A DNA stretch of 64,000 nt. Source: Sporomusa malonica (GTDB taxonomy: Bacteria > Bacillota > Negativicutes > Sporomusales > Sporomusaceae). Positions 1 through 8,575 of the stretch are shown here, piece by piece. The DNA lies in the NCBI RefSeq assembly GCF_041428715.1, contig NZ_CP155572.1. One strand, given 5' to 3'. A model generated the notes under the pieces. That model saw only the letters and a program-made list of their open reading frames with translations, did not search any database and was not told where the DNA came from. Positions within the stretch are counted from its first letter, which is position 1, and every line of letters begins with the position of its first letter. Position numbers and translations under genes: made by a program.

Positions 1-738
1 CACCGGTTTAAATGCAGCCAGCCGACGCAAAGCGTCTGTTAGTTGGATTTCCCCACCGCGTCCGGGCGGCGTATCTTCAAGCAGATAGAAAATTTCCGGT
101 TCTATGATATACCGGCCCAAGACAGCAAGTTGGGATGGCGATTCTTCAATCGATGGCTTCTCTACCAGATCAATGGCACGCCATATATTGTCCTTGACCA
201 GTTCAGGCTTAACAATTCCATAGCTTGATACCTTTTCTTTAGGTACTTCCTGTACACCAAGGATGGTACCCTGATAGTCATCATAGGCATCCATGAGTTG
301 CTTGAGACAAGGTACATTGGCATCAATAATGTCGTCACCCAAGAGGACCGCAAACGGCTCGTTGCCAACAAACTGTTTAGCACATAAGACGGCGTGTCCT
401 AGCCCCTTGGCTTCCTTTTGACGTACATAGTGGATAGTTACTTCAGACAGTTCTTCTACAAGCCCCAGCAAGTCATACTTGCCCTGGGCCTTCAACGTCA
501 TTTCAAGCTCGAACGCCCGGTCAAAATGATCTTCAATGGCCCGTTTGTTACGACCGGTGATAATAAGGATCTCTTCAATCCCTGACTGAATGGCCTCCTC
601 GATAATAAACTGAATTGCAGGTTTATCCACAATCGGTAGCATTTCCTTAGGTTGAGCCTTGGTAGCCGGTAAAAACCGGGTACCAAGACCTGCAGCAGGA
701 ATGACTGCCTTTCTTATTTTTTGTTGAGATTTAGGCAT
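1..738 (-). CDS. galU: UTP-glucose-1-phosphate uridylyltransferase, 3' end cut by window edge
   Basis: Makes UDP-glucose from UTP and glucose-1-phosphate in the cytoplasm, a precursor for LPS and other glycans. The visible 246 codons start at an ATG at 738 and begin MPKSQQKIRKAVIPAAGLGTR, the nucleotide-binding GAGxGTR-type loop of GalU. They continue with the KPAIQFIIEEA segment and the VEKP motif typical of this family. The reading frame is still open at base 1, so the C-terminus lies outside the window. It sits downstream of the phosphomannomutase in the same direction. GalU is much more likely than the related RfbA because of the LPATKAQPKEMLP stretch. Confidence 0.93.
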   Translation of the reverse strand, partial: MPKSQQKIRKAVIPAAGLGTRFLPATKAQPKEMLPIVDKPAIQFIIEEAIQSGIEEILIITGRNKRAIEDHFDRAFELEMTLKAQGKYDLLGLVEELSEVTIHYVRQKEAKGLGHAVLCAKQFVGNEPFAVLLGDDIIDANVPCLKQLMDAYDDYQGTILGVQEVPKEKVSSYGIVKPELVKDNIWRAIDLVEKPSIEESPSQLAVLGRYIIEPEIFYLLEDTPPGRGGEIQLTDALRRLAAFKPV

Positions 739-785
739 ATTCTCAGTCCTTTCTATCTTCCGCACTAGTAGAAGGGCTACGAAAA

Positions 786-853
786 GTGCGATTGCTTCGT
801 CATGCTTCCTCGCAATGACCAGATTTGTCATTGCGAGCGCAGCGTGGCAACCC
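786..853. repeat. Dispersed repeat, inverted pair
   Basis: Two inverted copies of a roughly 26-base unit with the core CGCAATGAC / GTCATTGCGAGCG lie at about 790-819 and 827-852. A third copy is found at 22424-22450, where the reverse complement reads GTCATTGCGAGCGCTAGCG. The pair almost touches the stop codon of the phosphomutase gene (854-856). It may act as a hairpin at the transcript end. Copies of this kind are typically scattered through a genome between genes. Confidence 0.6.
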
Positions 854-2215
854 CTACCCCTGTATCAGTGTCAGCAATTCCTCTGTCTTTTCTTCCATGA
901 GTTTAGCATCACACCTGGATTCAACATTAAGCCTCAGCACCGGTTCTGTATTGGACATCCTGACATTAAATCGCCACTGTTCATACTCAACACTTAGCCC
1001 ATCAACTCTATCTATCTTTAGAGCCCCTGGCGTATACTTTTCCTCAATCTTTTTGATCACTGTCTTGGCATCCGCGACAGTGTTATTGATCTCACCACTG
1101 ACCGGATAACATGCTGTTCTTTCGCGCATCAGTTCAGACAGAGGCTTACCCTCACGGCACATAATCTCAAGTACCAAGAGCCACGGAATCATGCCGCTGT
1201 CGCAGTAGGAAAACTCTTTGAAATAGTGATGGGCTGACATTTCGCCGCCATAGACGGCGTCTTCTTTGCGCATCCGCTCCTTGATAAAAGCATGACCGCT
1301 TTTCGATAAAACAGGTATCCCGCCAGCGTTCTCGACCAATTCAATAGTATTCCAGGTCAGGCGTGGATCATAAATGATCTTGGCCCCAGGATAACGTCTG
1401 AGGAAAGCCTGAGCCAAAAAACCGACAAGGTAATACCCTTCAATAAAACCGCCTTGTTCATCAAACAGGAAGCAGCGGTCAAAATCACCGTCCCATGCAA
1501 TACCAATCGCAGCGCCATGATCACGGACAATCTTTGCAGTAGCCTCACGGTTTTCAACCAACAGCGGATTGGGGACACCGTTCGGGAAACCGCCGTCAGG
1601 GTTGTGATGGACTTTGATAAATTCAAACGGCAAATGGGGCTCCAGGGCGTCAATGACTGCACCGGCGCCGCCGTTGCCGGCATTAACAACAACCTTCAGG
1701 GGTTTTAGGAGTGTCTTATCGACATATGTCAGCAGATGGGCCACATACTCCTGCGTAATATTGACATAACTGACCTGACCTGGTGTAACCTCCGGGCTTA
1801 CAGGCAAGAACTCACCTGTCACCACCTGTTCTTCAATCTCTTTCAGACCGCTGTCACCACTGATTGGCCGCGCGTCCTGACGAACCAGCTTCATCCCGTT
1901 ATAGTCCTGCGGGTTATGGCTGGCCGTAATCATAATGCCGCCATCCAGCTTCAGATGTGCGGTGGCAAAGTAGATCTGCTCAGTGCCGCACACACCAATA
2001 TCAACAACGTCACAACCGGCTTCAGTCAGGCCTTTTACCAGCGCGTTTCTAAATGCCGGTCCGGAGAGCCTGATATCATGCCCAACGGCCACTTTTTTTG
2101 CCTTAAAAATATCAATATAGGCCCGTCCAATGCGGTAAGCCATTTCTTCATTTAACTCATCCGGAACCCGTCCCCGGATGTCATAGGCTTTAAATGCGTT
2201 ACGTTTTATCTCCAT
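854..2215 (-). CDS. Phosphomannomutase/phosphoglucomutase
   Basis: Interconverts hexose-6-phosphate and hexose-1-phosphate and would feed both GalU (glucose-1-P) and ManC (mannose-1-P), which flank it. The 453-residue protein has the N-terminal KAYDIRG motif, the phosphoserine loop TASHNP near residue 94, the metal-binding DGDFDR motif and a C-terminal RxSNTEP phosphate-binding motif, all as in AlgC/ManB-type enzymes. An upstream TTG-type start would add 15 charged residues. I chose ATG 2215 because it has a GGGAG ribosome site about 8 bases before it and starts MEIKRNAFKAYDIRG, the normal family N-terminus. Substrate preference cannot be told from sequence. Confidence 0.93.
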   Translation of the reverse strand: MEIKRNAFKAYDIRGRVPDELNEEMAYRIGRAYIDIFKAKKVAVGHDIRLSGPAFRNALVKGLTEAGCDVVDIGVCGTEQIYFATAHLKLDGGIMITASHNPQDYNGMKLVRQDARPISGDSGLKEIEEQVVTGEFLPVSPEVTPGQVSYVNITQEYVAHLLTYVDKTLLKPLKVVVNAGNGGAGAVIDALEPHLPFEFIKVHHNPDGGFPNGVPNPLLVENREATAKIVRDHGAAIGIAWDGDFDRCFLFDEQGGFIEGYYLVGFLAQAFLRRYPGAKIIYDPRLTWNTIELVENAGGIPVLSKSGHAFIKERMRKEDAVYGGEMSAHHYFKEFSYCDSGMIPWLLVLEIMCREGKPLSELMRERTACYPVSGEINNTVADAKTVIKKIEEKYTPGALKIDRVDGLSVEYEQWRFNVRMSNTEPVLRLNVESRCDAKLMEEKTEELLTLIQG

Positions 2216-2419
2216 CTCTTCACGCTCCCTTTCTTTACAACCATATACTATATACCACATTAAATAAAAATATTCCTGTACAACTATAAGCTGACAGGAA
2301 AATTTTTCAATTCAGCAAGACAGGCTGCTAAATTTTCTTTATTTATTTTTTCTCGTTTCTGGTCTACAATAGATACAAGAGATACTTGGCCTAACAGGCG
2401 AGGATGGTGAGGTGAAGGA

Positions 2420-2749
2420 ATGGAAATACAAGAGCAGCTTAATCAGATGCAGGCCATGATGGAACAGCTGGTCAAAATGGTCGGACACAACAACTCAGTA
2501 ACCGAGGAGCTTGTCCAGCGCATGGACAGGCTGGAGGTCAGGATAGGCAGCCTGGAGGCTCATGTGGGGAGCCTGGAAACCCGTATGAAAAATGGTTTCT
2601 CGGATGTTGTTCAGATGATTACTGTCCTTGGTCAGAAGGTTGATAAGATCGATTCTACCCAGGTCCTGCATTCTGATATGCTGCGCAGACTGGCTGCAGA
2701 TACCGCTCAGCATGAGGCGGAGATCATCCTGCTTAAACGTGCCAAGTGA
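2420..2749 (+). CDS. Small coiled-coil protein, function unknown
   Basis: A 109-residue plus-strand gene among minus-strand neighbours. The ribosome site GGTGAGGTGAAGG lies just before ATG 2420. The protein is almost all predicted coiled coil, with near-exact heptads in the middle (RIGSLEAHVGSLETRM at about residues 41-56) and no signal peptide or membrane segment. It ends 2 bases before a strong terminator shared with manC. I do not recognise a family. Similar small coiled-coil proteins are common in Firmicutes and sometimes derive from phage or SMC-like fragments. It is probably expressed on its own. Confidence 0.7.
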   Translation: MEIQEQLNQMQAMMEQLVKMVGHNNSVTEELVQRMDRLEVRIGSLEAHVGSLETRMKNGFSDVVQMITVLGQKVDKIDSTQVLHSDMLRRLAADTAQHEAEIILLKRAK

Positions 2750-2750
2750 C

Positions 2751-2790
2751 AAAAAAATCCTGACAGCCATGAAGCTGCCGGGATTTTTTT
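2751..2790. terminator. Bidirectional terminator between converging genes
   Basis: Inverted repeat with arms AAAAAAATCC..CAGC (2751-2767) and GCTG..GGGATTTTTTT (2774-2790), with T-runs on both strands. It serves the coiled-coil gene on the plus strand and manC on the minus strand. Confidence 0.85.
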
Positions 2791-2799
2791 ATTGCCGGA

Positions 2800-4221
2800 C
2801 TAGACCCGCCCGTATACATCATCAAAGCGGACGATATCATCTTCCTCCAGATAGGTGCCGTTCTGAACCTCGATGATCTCCAGTGGCAGCTTACCCGGGT
2901 TTTCCAGACGGTGTTTGGTGGAAGGCGGAATATATACACTCTCATTAACATGCACCATCTGCTCCTGCTCGCCGATCATCACTTTGGCAGTGCCGCCGAT
3001 AACAATCCAATGCTCGCTGCGGTGATAATGCAGTTGGAGACTAAGCTGCTGACCAGGAGTAACAATAATTTTTTTCAGCTTATAGCCAGGTCCTTCACCA
3101 AGCACAGTGTAGCTTCCCCAGGGCCGATACATTGTGGTGTGCTCATCCACCTCGCGACGTCCGCGAGCTTTGAGCTCAGCCACAACGTCTTTGACCTTTT
3201 GGGATTCGCCGCGTTTAGCGACTACAATAACATCATCGGTTTCAACGACAAGCACATCTTCCAGACCAATCCCAGCAATAAGGCGGTTGCGTCCCAGCAT
3301 TAGTGTGTTAGTGCAGTCAATAGGCAGACAATCGCCTTTAAGGGCGTTACCAGCATGATCTTTTTCCAGTACGTCATAGATGGCGTCCCATGATCCGATA
3401 TCATTCCAATAAGTAGTCAGCGGTACCATAACGACCTGAGCTGATTTTTCGGCTACCGCATAGTCAATCGAGATCCTTGGCATAGCGTCAAACTTATCGA
3501 TAACCTCAGGTAACGAGGCCGACACAAGCTGATAAATCTCCGGCGCATGTTCACGGAACTCTTCCATAATGCGACCAATGGTAAAAGCAAACATACCTGA
3601 GTTCCAGTAATAGTTGCCAGCTGCAAGATAGCTCTCGGCAGTGTCCTTATCCGGCTTCTCGCGGAAAGACACAACTTGGTAGCCGACTTCAAACGTTTCA
3701 CCAGCCTGAATATAGCCATAGCCTGTTTCAGGTTTGTCTGGTTTGACGCCGAAGGTCACGACTTTATCCTGTGCAGCCAGTTCGATTGCCTGGCGGACGT
3801 TTTTGATAAAAGTATCTATAGGATGAATAATATGGTCTGCGGGAGTTACAAACAAGACCTCGTGGGCAGAAGCCCCTAATTCATCCTGGCAGAATTTCGC
3901 AGCCAGTGCTATCGCGGGGGCTGTGTTACGAGCAACAGGCTCTAATAGTATATGTGCGCTGCTTGCACCACAGATAGCCAATTCAGTTTTGACGTGGTGG
4001 ATATATTCTTTGTTGGTTACAACAATAATATCTGAAGGTTTTACTAAAGGTAAGAAGCGTTTGATCGTTTGAGTGACAAGGGAATCGGAATTACCAAGCC
4101 TCAGGAATTGTTTAGGAAGGCAGGTACGGGAAAGAGGAAATAAGCGCGTACCACCACCACCGGCAAGGATGACTAACTTTATTGCAGCTGATTCCCTTCT
4201 TGATTGGTTCGAGTAAGGCAA
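2800..4221 (-). CDS. manC: Mannose-1-phosphate guanylyltransferase / mannose-6-phosphate isomerase (bifunctional)
   Basis: Makes GDP-mannose and supplies mannose-6-phosphate for polysaccharide synthesis. The 473-residue length is that of the bifunctional AlgA/ManC type. The N-terminal half has the pyrophosphorylase loop LAGGGGTRLFPLSR, the FVTPADH motif and the FREKPD motif. The C-terminal half is a cupin type II isomerase with QLHYHRSEHW, which carries the metal ligands, and a final YIPPSTKHRLENPG segment. It is divergent from the plus-strand membrane protein across 237 bases and shares a terminator with the coiled-coil gene. The pairing with the phosphomannomutase suggests a GDP-mannose route, though no GDP-sugar-modifying enzyme is in the window. 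Confidence 0.95.
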   Translation of the reverse strand: MPYSNQSRRESAAIKLVILAGGGGTRLFPLSRTCLPKQFLRLGNSDSLVTQTIKRFLPLVKPSDIIVVTNKEYIHHVKTELAICGASSAHILLEPVARNTAPAIALAAKFCQDELGASAHEVLFVTPADHIIHPIDTFIKNVRQAIELAAQDKVVTFGVKPDKPETGYGYIQAGETFEVGYQVVSFREKPDKDTAESYLAAGNYYWNSGMFAFTIGRIMEEFREHAPEIYQLVSASLPEVIDKFDAMPRISIDYAVAEKSAQVVMVPLTTYWNDIGSWDAIYDVLEKDHAGNALKGDCLPIDCTNTLMLGRNRLIAGIGLEDVLVVETDDVIVVAKRGESQKVKDVVAELKARGRREVDEHTTMYRPWGSYTVLGEGPGYKLKKIIVTPGQQLSLQLHYHRSEHWIVIGGTAKVMIGEQEQMVHVNESVYIPPSTKHRLENPGKLPLEIIEVQNGTYLEEDDIVRFDDVYGRV

Positions 4222-4458
4222 AACAAATCGCCTCCTTTAAATTGGTCTATTGTTATTATTATACCATCTAATGCCAGATGTGCAAAAATCAAATATATTG
4301 AACCTGTAGCGGCAGTGCGCGGGGGATTTAAGAATCTAATTTATTGAATCAATTAGCATTTTATTAAAGGGTTTTCCAGCTATTAGTCGAATTTATATAG
4401 ATTGTACCTAATTCTGGCTGCCGTCTTTGCGTTAGCTTTTTCTTTGGAGGAGATGCCT

Positions 4459-5121
4459 TTGTTTTCATTAAAAGATCGCGTATATTATAACACTACATCA
4501 CCAACGTCTGTTTGCTTAACCGTATTTGCGCTTTCAGCCGCTTTGGGTTGGATGTTGCCGCCGGATTACGGTAAGGAGAACGGCCCGGTAGAATTGCTGC
4601 AGGTTGTTGTGTTAGGTTTAGCCGCCGCTGTAGCCGTAAGTGCATTGTTTCAATCCAACTTGCCACCATCACGCCGCAAACTATACGCTTTGTCATCTAT
4701 TATCTGGTTAATCGCCATCGCTAGGGAACTTAGCTGGGGACGGACTTTTTACGTGACTAGTTCAGGGTCTATACCACCGTTGAAAACGCTGTGGTTCGGT
4801 CCTTTGGTATATCCTACTATTGGTGTTATAGTCATCATTGCTTTCGGTTACTTCTTTACCCAAGGACTACATAAGGAGTTATTCAGCTGGTTAAAGTATG
4901 ATACCATTCCAGTGCTGGATATTGTTATCGTCATAGCTGCTATCTTTATCGCCGATATGATTGAACATCATAGTTTGGGGTTATTTGGACAGAGAACTAC
5001 CCTTTTAGAGGAATTAGGCGAGTTGGTTTCATATTGCGGGATTCTTAGTTTTATGATTAATATAATCTATAATAAGCGTTTTGGAGTAAAAGGCAATCAT
5101 CTAAGTTCAATATTATCGTAA
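4459..5121 (+). CDS. Integral membrane protein, function unknown
   Basis: A plus-strand gene isolated between manC and the O-chain operon. From the TTG at 4459 the protein has 220 residues and about five hydrophobic segments, then a conserved-looking IADMIEHH stretch near the C-terminus and a basic tail. The start is uncertain. GGAGG at 4446-4450 is ideally spaced for TTG 4459, while ATG 4453 lies only 2 bases from it, and a longer frame from TTG 4402 would add a hydrophobic segment but has no ribosome site. I do not recognise the family. It is lower in GC than the flanking manC, which with its orientation hints at a separate history. Confidence 0.7.
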   Translation: MFSLKDRVYYNTTSPTSVCLTVFALSAALGWMLPPDYGKENGPVELLQVVVLGLAAAVAVSALFQSNLPPSRRKLYALSSIIWLIAIARELSWGRTFYVTSSGSIPPLKTLWFGPLVYPTIGVIVIIAFGYFFTQGLHKELFSWLKYDTIPVLDIVIVIAAIFIADMIEHHSLGLFGQRTTLLEELGELVSYCGILSFMINIIYNKRFGVKGNHLSSILS

Positions 5122-5132
5122 GGTTGAATAAT

Positions 5133-5190
5133 AAACAAGGAATCATGTTGGATACGCTTTTATGCGTGCCAATGATTCCTTGTTTTTATT
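5133..5190. terminator. Long bidirectional terminator hairpin
   Basis: Perfect 14-base arms AAACAAGGAATCAT (5133-5146) and ATGATTCCTTGTTT (5172-5185), with a smaller ACGC/GCGT stem inside and a T-run after. It closes the plus-strand membrane gene and, read the other way, the O-chain operon. Confidence 0.88.
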
Positions 5191-6136
5191 TTAGACCGTA
5201 TTTCCAGCGTTGACGCTGACTTTCGAAATAGACTAATGTTTTGAAAAGTCCCCACGGCGGGCAAGGGAGGTACGGGTATTCGTTGTTATGAAACTCATAG
5301 AAAATATGCCAGAATTGCTTTGCTGCTATTTCATGATTAAATCGTAGCAGCTTAAAAATCATGCTAAACAACACTGCATACTTAATCTTGATAAACTTCT
5401 GCACTGGGATACGTTGATCCACGTCCAGCGTATCGCTTTTACGGTGATCCCATCTATCAATAAGGATAAGGTCACATTGAAAACGCCGTACCAGATTGCG
5501 TGATAAACCCGTATTTAGGTGGTAATACTTAGATAAAGACTCATTAATACAGATACCAGTTCCTCGGTATAACAATTTGAGCCACAAATCTCGGTCTTGC
5601 GCATTCAGCAGACTAGTATCGCAACCACCAACGGCCTCGTAGGCGTCCTTAGAGATTAACACTGAGGAGGTCTGGATTTTGTTGCGCCGAAGGAATGCTT
5701 CATGGTTCCAGATAGAATAAGCAGGAGTTTCACTTACAGGAGCAAAATCTTTTTCTTCACCGATGCGAATGATTGTTGGAACGTTTGTAACAAGGACAAT
5801 ATCTGGTATGGAATTACAAAATTGTATCTGTATTTCTAGTTTTTTCGGATGCCATTCATCATCTGAATCCAAAAAAGCGATCCATTTCCCTTTCGCTGAT
5901 CGTACTCCGGTATTTCTTGCTGCCCCCGCCCCAGCATTTGTCTGAGAAATATATTGAACTAAATCGCCATATTTCCGAATTTTTTCTGCGGTATCATCAC
6001 TCGAACCATCGTCTACAACAATGATTTCATACTGCTGATAGGTCTGATTAAGTACAGATTGAATAGTTCTTTCAATGGTCTGTCCCGCATTGTACGCCGG
6101 GATGACTACACTGACAATAGGATGTTGCTTACCCAT
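5186..6136 (-). CDS. Glycosyltransferase family 2
   Basis: A 316-residue GT-A fold transferase that probably adds a sugar to the O-chain or outer core at the inner face of the cytoplasmic membrane. It opens with VSVVIPAYNAGQTIERTIQSV and has VVDDGSSD and AFLDSDDEW, the metal-binding DxD region. No membrane segment is evident, so it acts as a soluble or peripheral enzyme. It is the last gene of the operon, and its stop codon lies inside the 5133-5190 terminator. Acceptor and donor cannot be predicted. Confidence 0.9.
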   Translation of the reverse strand: MGKQHPIVSVVIPAYNAGQTIERTIQSVLNQTYQQYEIIVVDDGSSDDTAEKIRKYGDLVQYISQTNAGAGAARNTGVRSAKGKWIAFLDSDDEWHPKKLEIQIQFCNSIPDIVLVTNVPTIIRIGEEKDFAPVSETPAYSIWNHEAFLRRNKIQTSSVLISKDAYEAVGGCDTSLLNAQDRDLWLKLLYRGTGICINESLSKYYHLNTGLSRNLVRRFQCDLILIDRWDHRKSDTLDVDQRIPVQKFIKIKYAVLFSMIFKLLRFNHEIAAKQFWHIFYEFHNNEYPYLPCPPWGLFKTLVYFESQRQRWKYGLK

Positions 6137-6172
6137 ATAATACTCCTTATAGATAATATAAAATAACTAAGA

Positions 6173-7090
6173 TTATTTAAGAAGTTCTTTTACTAACAAT
6201 CGATAGCTTTCATTGGATAAAGCACGCAGCATTCTTTTGGGATTTTTTAATAAGAATAATCGAATCTTCCTTCGGTAGTACTGCTTGCGAACAAGATAGC
6301 TTAAAAAGTCTACCGGTGGCCGGGATTGTATTTCTACCGCTATTTCTGCTATTTGCAAAAAATTAACTTCACCTATGTTACTCACTAATACATCCAAAGC
6401 ATCTGTTAATGCTGCTAACCGTTCTTCGGCAGAACCTTTTTTTGCTGTACTCGCATACTCTCTGTTAAAATACAGCTGATCCATCATCTCAAATTTAAAC
6501 CCTAAGTGAGCGAGATACAACATAGTTGACATGTCTGAGGCAGCCCTTTGGTGTTTACTCAGCAAAAATCCGCCTGCCTCTTTAAAACTGAGCTTGCTAT
6601 AGCATGTTCCAGATGGAGTAAGCCCGCTATAAAAGAATGGGATATATGCGGCCGCTCCTGTAAAAATAGTGTCTAAGCTAAAGCCTGACATACTCATATT
6701 CTTCAAAAAATCTCTAAAATGACTTCGTCCCCACAATATATATTTTTGCGGAAAATCGCGCTGTTGCACTTTCTCATGCAAAATCTGCAAAGCATTTTCA
6801 CACAACTTATCATCAGCATGACAGAACAAAATATAGTCTCCTTGAGCATGCTCAAGACATAAATTGTGATTTTCATACATCGTAACAGTTTCCGGATTAC
6901 GAATTAATCGAAGTTTATCTGTGTCCTTATTGCAAATCTCTTTTAGAATGATTTCAGATCCATCATTAGAATGATTATCAAGGACTAATATTTCATAAGG
7001 CAAGTCATAGACCTGCTTCAGGCAGCTATCAATAGCATTATTAATTGTAACTTTATTATTATAAGTTGGTATTGCGATTGTAAATAACAT
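6173..7090 (-). CDS. Glycosyltransferase family 2
   Basis: A second GT2 enzyme of 305 residues. It starts FTIAIPTYNNKVTINNAI and carries LDNHSNDGS (the usual DDxSxD position) and FCHADDKL as the DxD-like metal site. The C-terminal third is basic and rich in aromatic residues, a common membrane-docking pattern. It lies 36 bases after the reductase gene and directly before the last GT2, within the CDP-dideoxyhexose and O-chain operon. A role in transferring the dideoxyhexose is plausible but only inferred from position. Confidence 0.88.
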   Translation of the reverse strand: MLFTIAIPTYNNKVTINNAIDSCLKQVYDLPYEILVLDNHSNDGSEIILKEICNKDTDKLRLIRNPETVTMYENHNLCLEHAQGDYILFCHADDKLCENALQILHEKVQQRDFPQKYILWGRSHFRDFLKNMSMSGFSLDTIFTGAAAYIPFFYSGLTPSGTCYSKLSFKEAGGFLLSKHQRAASDMSTMLYLAHLGFKFEMMDQLYFNREYASTAKKGSAEERLAALTDALDVLVSNIGEVNFLQIAEIAVEIQSRPPVDFLSYLVRKQYYRRKIRLFLLKNPKRMLRALSNESYRLLVKELLK

Positions 7091-7125
7091 ATTCAGCCTC
7101 TTTCCCGGCAGCCATCTCCAGAACC

Positions 7126-8022
7126 TTACTTATGATTTAGTAATCGCGCCACTCCCTCTGCCAGGGAAACTTTCGGCGCCCAGCCAGGAATTAGTTTGCC
7201 TTTATCCCATGTTTGCATGACTTCACGTTCCCGATAAGGTCTGCCTCCCCATCGAATCTCTAACGCCTGTCCGCTGACAGCTTCAAACACCGTAACTAAA
7301 TCTTTCAGCTTTATTGGCTTGCAGGAGGATACAGCATAATCACCAGTATACTCACTTGTACTTGATACAAGATAATTAGCCGCCAACAGGAAAGCATCCA
7401 GCACATCGTCAATATATACCAGATCAATCTGCTGTTCTCCTGGAGACATATCCAGGGGAGTCTTCTTGTTCATTTGGTTCAATAATAGCTGCATTAATTT
7501 GGGTCTCTGATCCCCCGGCCCATATGTATCAGATAACTTCAGGGTGATTACTTGCAGGCCTTTTGCTTCTTGATAATAACGCAACATAGCCTCAAAAGCC
7601 TGTTTGGTAGCGGCGTACAAGCATACAGGATTATATGCCTGGTTCATATAATGCTGCCAGGAAGTTCCAGTATTAATAAGATTCTTAACTCCACTCTCAA
7701 CCATCGCATTCACCAAATGCGCACCAAATGCTATGTTGCTATCAATAAGAGGCGCAATATCTTCATATTTGTGTTGAGACAAAAATAGCGAGGCCAAGTG
7801 GAATACGACATCAGGTTTGGTTTGACTTACTAGTGCATTAAGATCTGAATAATTGTCTCCAATCTGATGAAATATAAGCGAATTCGTATTGTTGTCCAAA
7901 TTCTCTACCTTCGATGAGTCCCGCACTAGAACGTGGACATTCCAATGTTCATCAGCAAGGCGCCGTGCTAAGCAATTCCCGATGTATCCAGTTCCACCTG
8001 TAACTAACGCCGTTTTCATCAT
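7126..8022 (-). CDS. NAD-dependent sugar reductase/epimerase, CDP-abequose synthase-like
   Basis: A 298-residue extended short-chain dehydrogenase. It has the N-terminal VTGGTGYIGN nucleotide-binding loop, a TGTSWQHY segment and the catalytic YAATK (YxxxK), followed by DTYGPGDQR and the YIDDV motif of the family. The SWQHY..YAATK context resembles RfbJ-type C4 reductases that finish CDP-3,6-dideoxyhexoses. Its start overlaps the stop of the RmlC-like gene by 4 bases, so the two are translationally coupled. It probably reduces C4 after the epimerase acts. The exact product sugar (ascarylose type or another) is an inference. Confidence 0.85.
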   Translation of the reverse strand: MMKTALVTGGTGYIGNCLARRLADEHWNVHVLVRDSSKVENLDNNTNSLIFHQIGDNYSDLNALVSQTKPDVVFHLASLFLSQHKYEDIAPLIDSNIAFGAHLVNAMVESGVKNLINTGTSWQHYMNQAYNPVCLYAATKQAFEAMLRYYQEAKGLQVITLKLSDTYGPGDQRPKLMQLLLNQMNKKTPLDMSPGEQQIDLVYIDDVLDAFLLAANYLVSSTSEYTGDYAVSSCKPIKLKDLVTVFEAVSGQALEIRWGGRPYREREVMQTWDKGKLIPGWAPKVSLAEGVARLLNHK

Positions 8023-8573
8023 GCACTGCCCTCGTATCTAAATGGTGATTTAAAATCCTTAAGGTCAATGAAATCACTGTCTCTCGCAGAGATAATTGGG
8101 GTCGAGTCAGGCCAGGAATAACCAATTGAGCTCCATGATATACCACAATCATGCTCAGGAGAGTATACAGTGGTTACCTTATAGAGCATAATGGCATATT
8201 CAGACTGTACATAAAATCCATGTGCCAGCCCGCGAGGAATGTAAATCATATTGTGCAGATCCGCGCTTAGTTGAAAAGCCTCGAATTGACCATATGTTGG
8301 CGAACCAACGCGTAGGTCGACAACAACATCCAGCACACTCCCTTGAACACAGTAAACCATTTTGATGTGATCCATTGGCGGAGCCTGAAAATGCAGTCCG
8401 CGAAGAACTTTCTTATGAGAGCCGGAATAGTATTCTTCTGCAAAAGAAGTGATCAGACCGTAATTACTGAAGATCTCTTCATGAAAGGTTTTAACGAAGA
8501 CTCCTCGATGATCACAATGTACATCTGGCAGTAATTCAAAGCATCCGGGTATTTTGCATGTTTTGATTCTCAT
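8019..8573 (-). CDS. Sugar 3,5- or 5-epimerase, RmlC-like cupin
   Basis: A 184-residue cupin of the dTDP-4-dehydrorhamnose 3,5-epimerase family. Visible family features are DHRGVFVKTF, the catalytic-histidine segment LRGLHFQ, VVVDLRVGSPTYGQ, and IPRGLAHGF. There are no rmlA, rmlB or rmlD genes in the window, and it sits between the CDP-4-keto-3-dehydrase and a CDP-sugar reductase. A CDP-3,6-dideoxy-4-ketohexose 5-epimerase role (as AscE in ascarylose synthesis) therefore fits better than a rhamnose role. It follows rfbH by 2 bases and overlaps the reductase. Confidence 0.85.
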   Translation of the reverse strand: MRIKTCKIPGCFELLPDVHCDHRGVFVKTFHEEIFSNYGLITSFAEEYYSGSHKKVLRGLHFQAPPMDHIKMVYCVQGSVLDVVVDLRVGSPTYGQFEAFQLSADLHNMIYIPRGLAHGFYVQSEYAIMLYKVTTVYSPEHDCGISWSSIGYSWPDSTPIISARDSDFIDLKDFKSPFRYEGSA

Positions 8574-8575
8574 AC

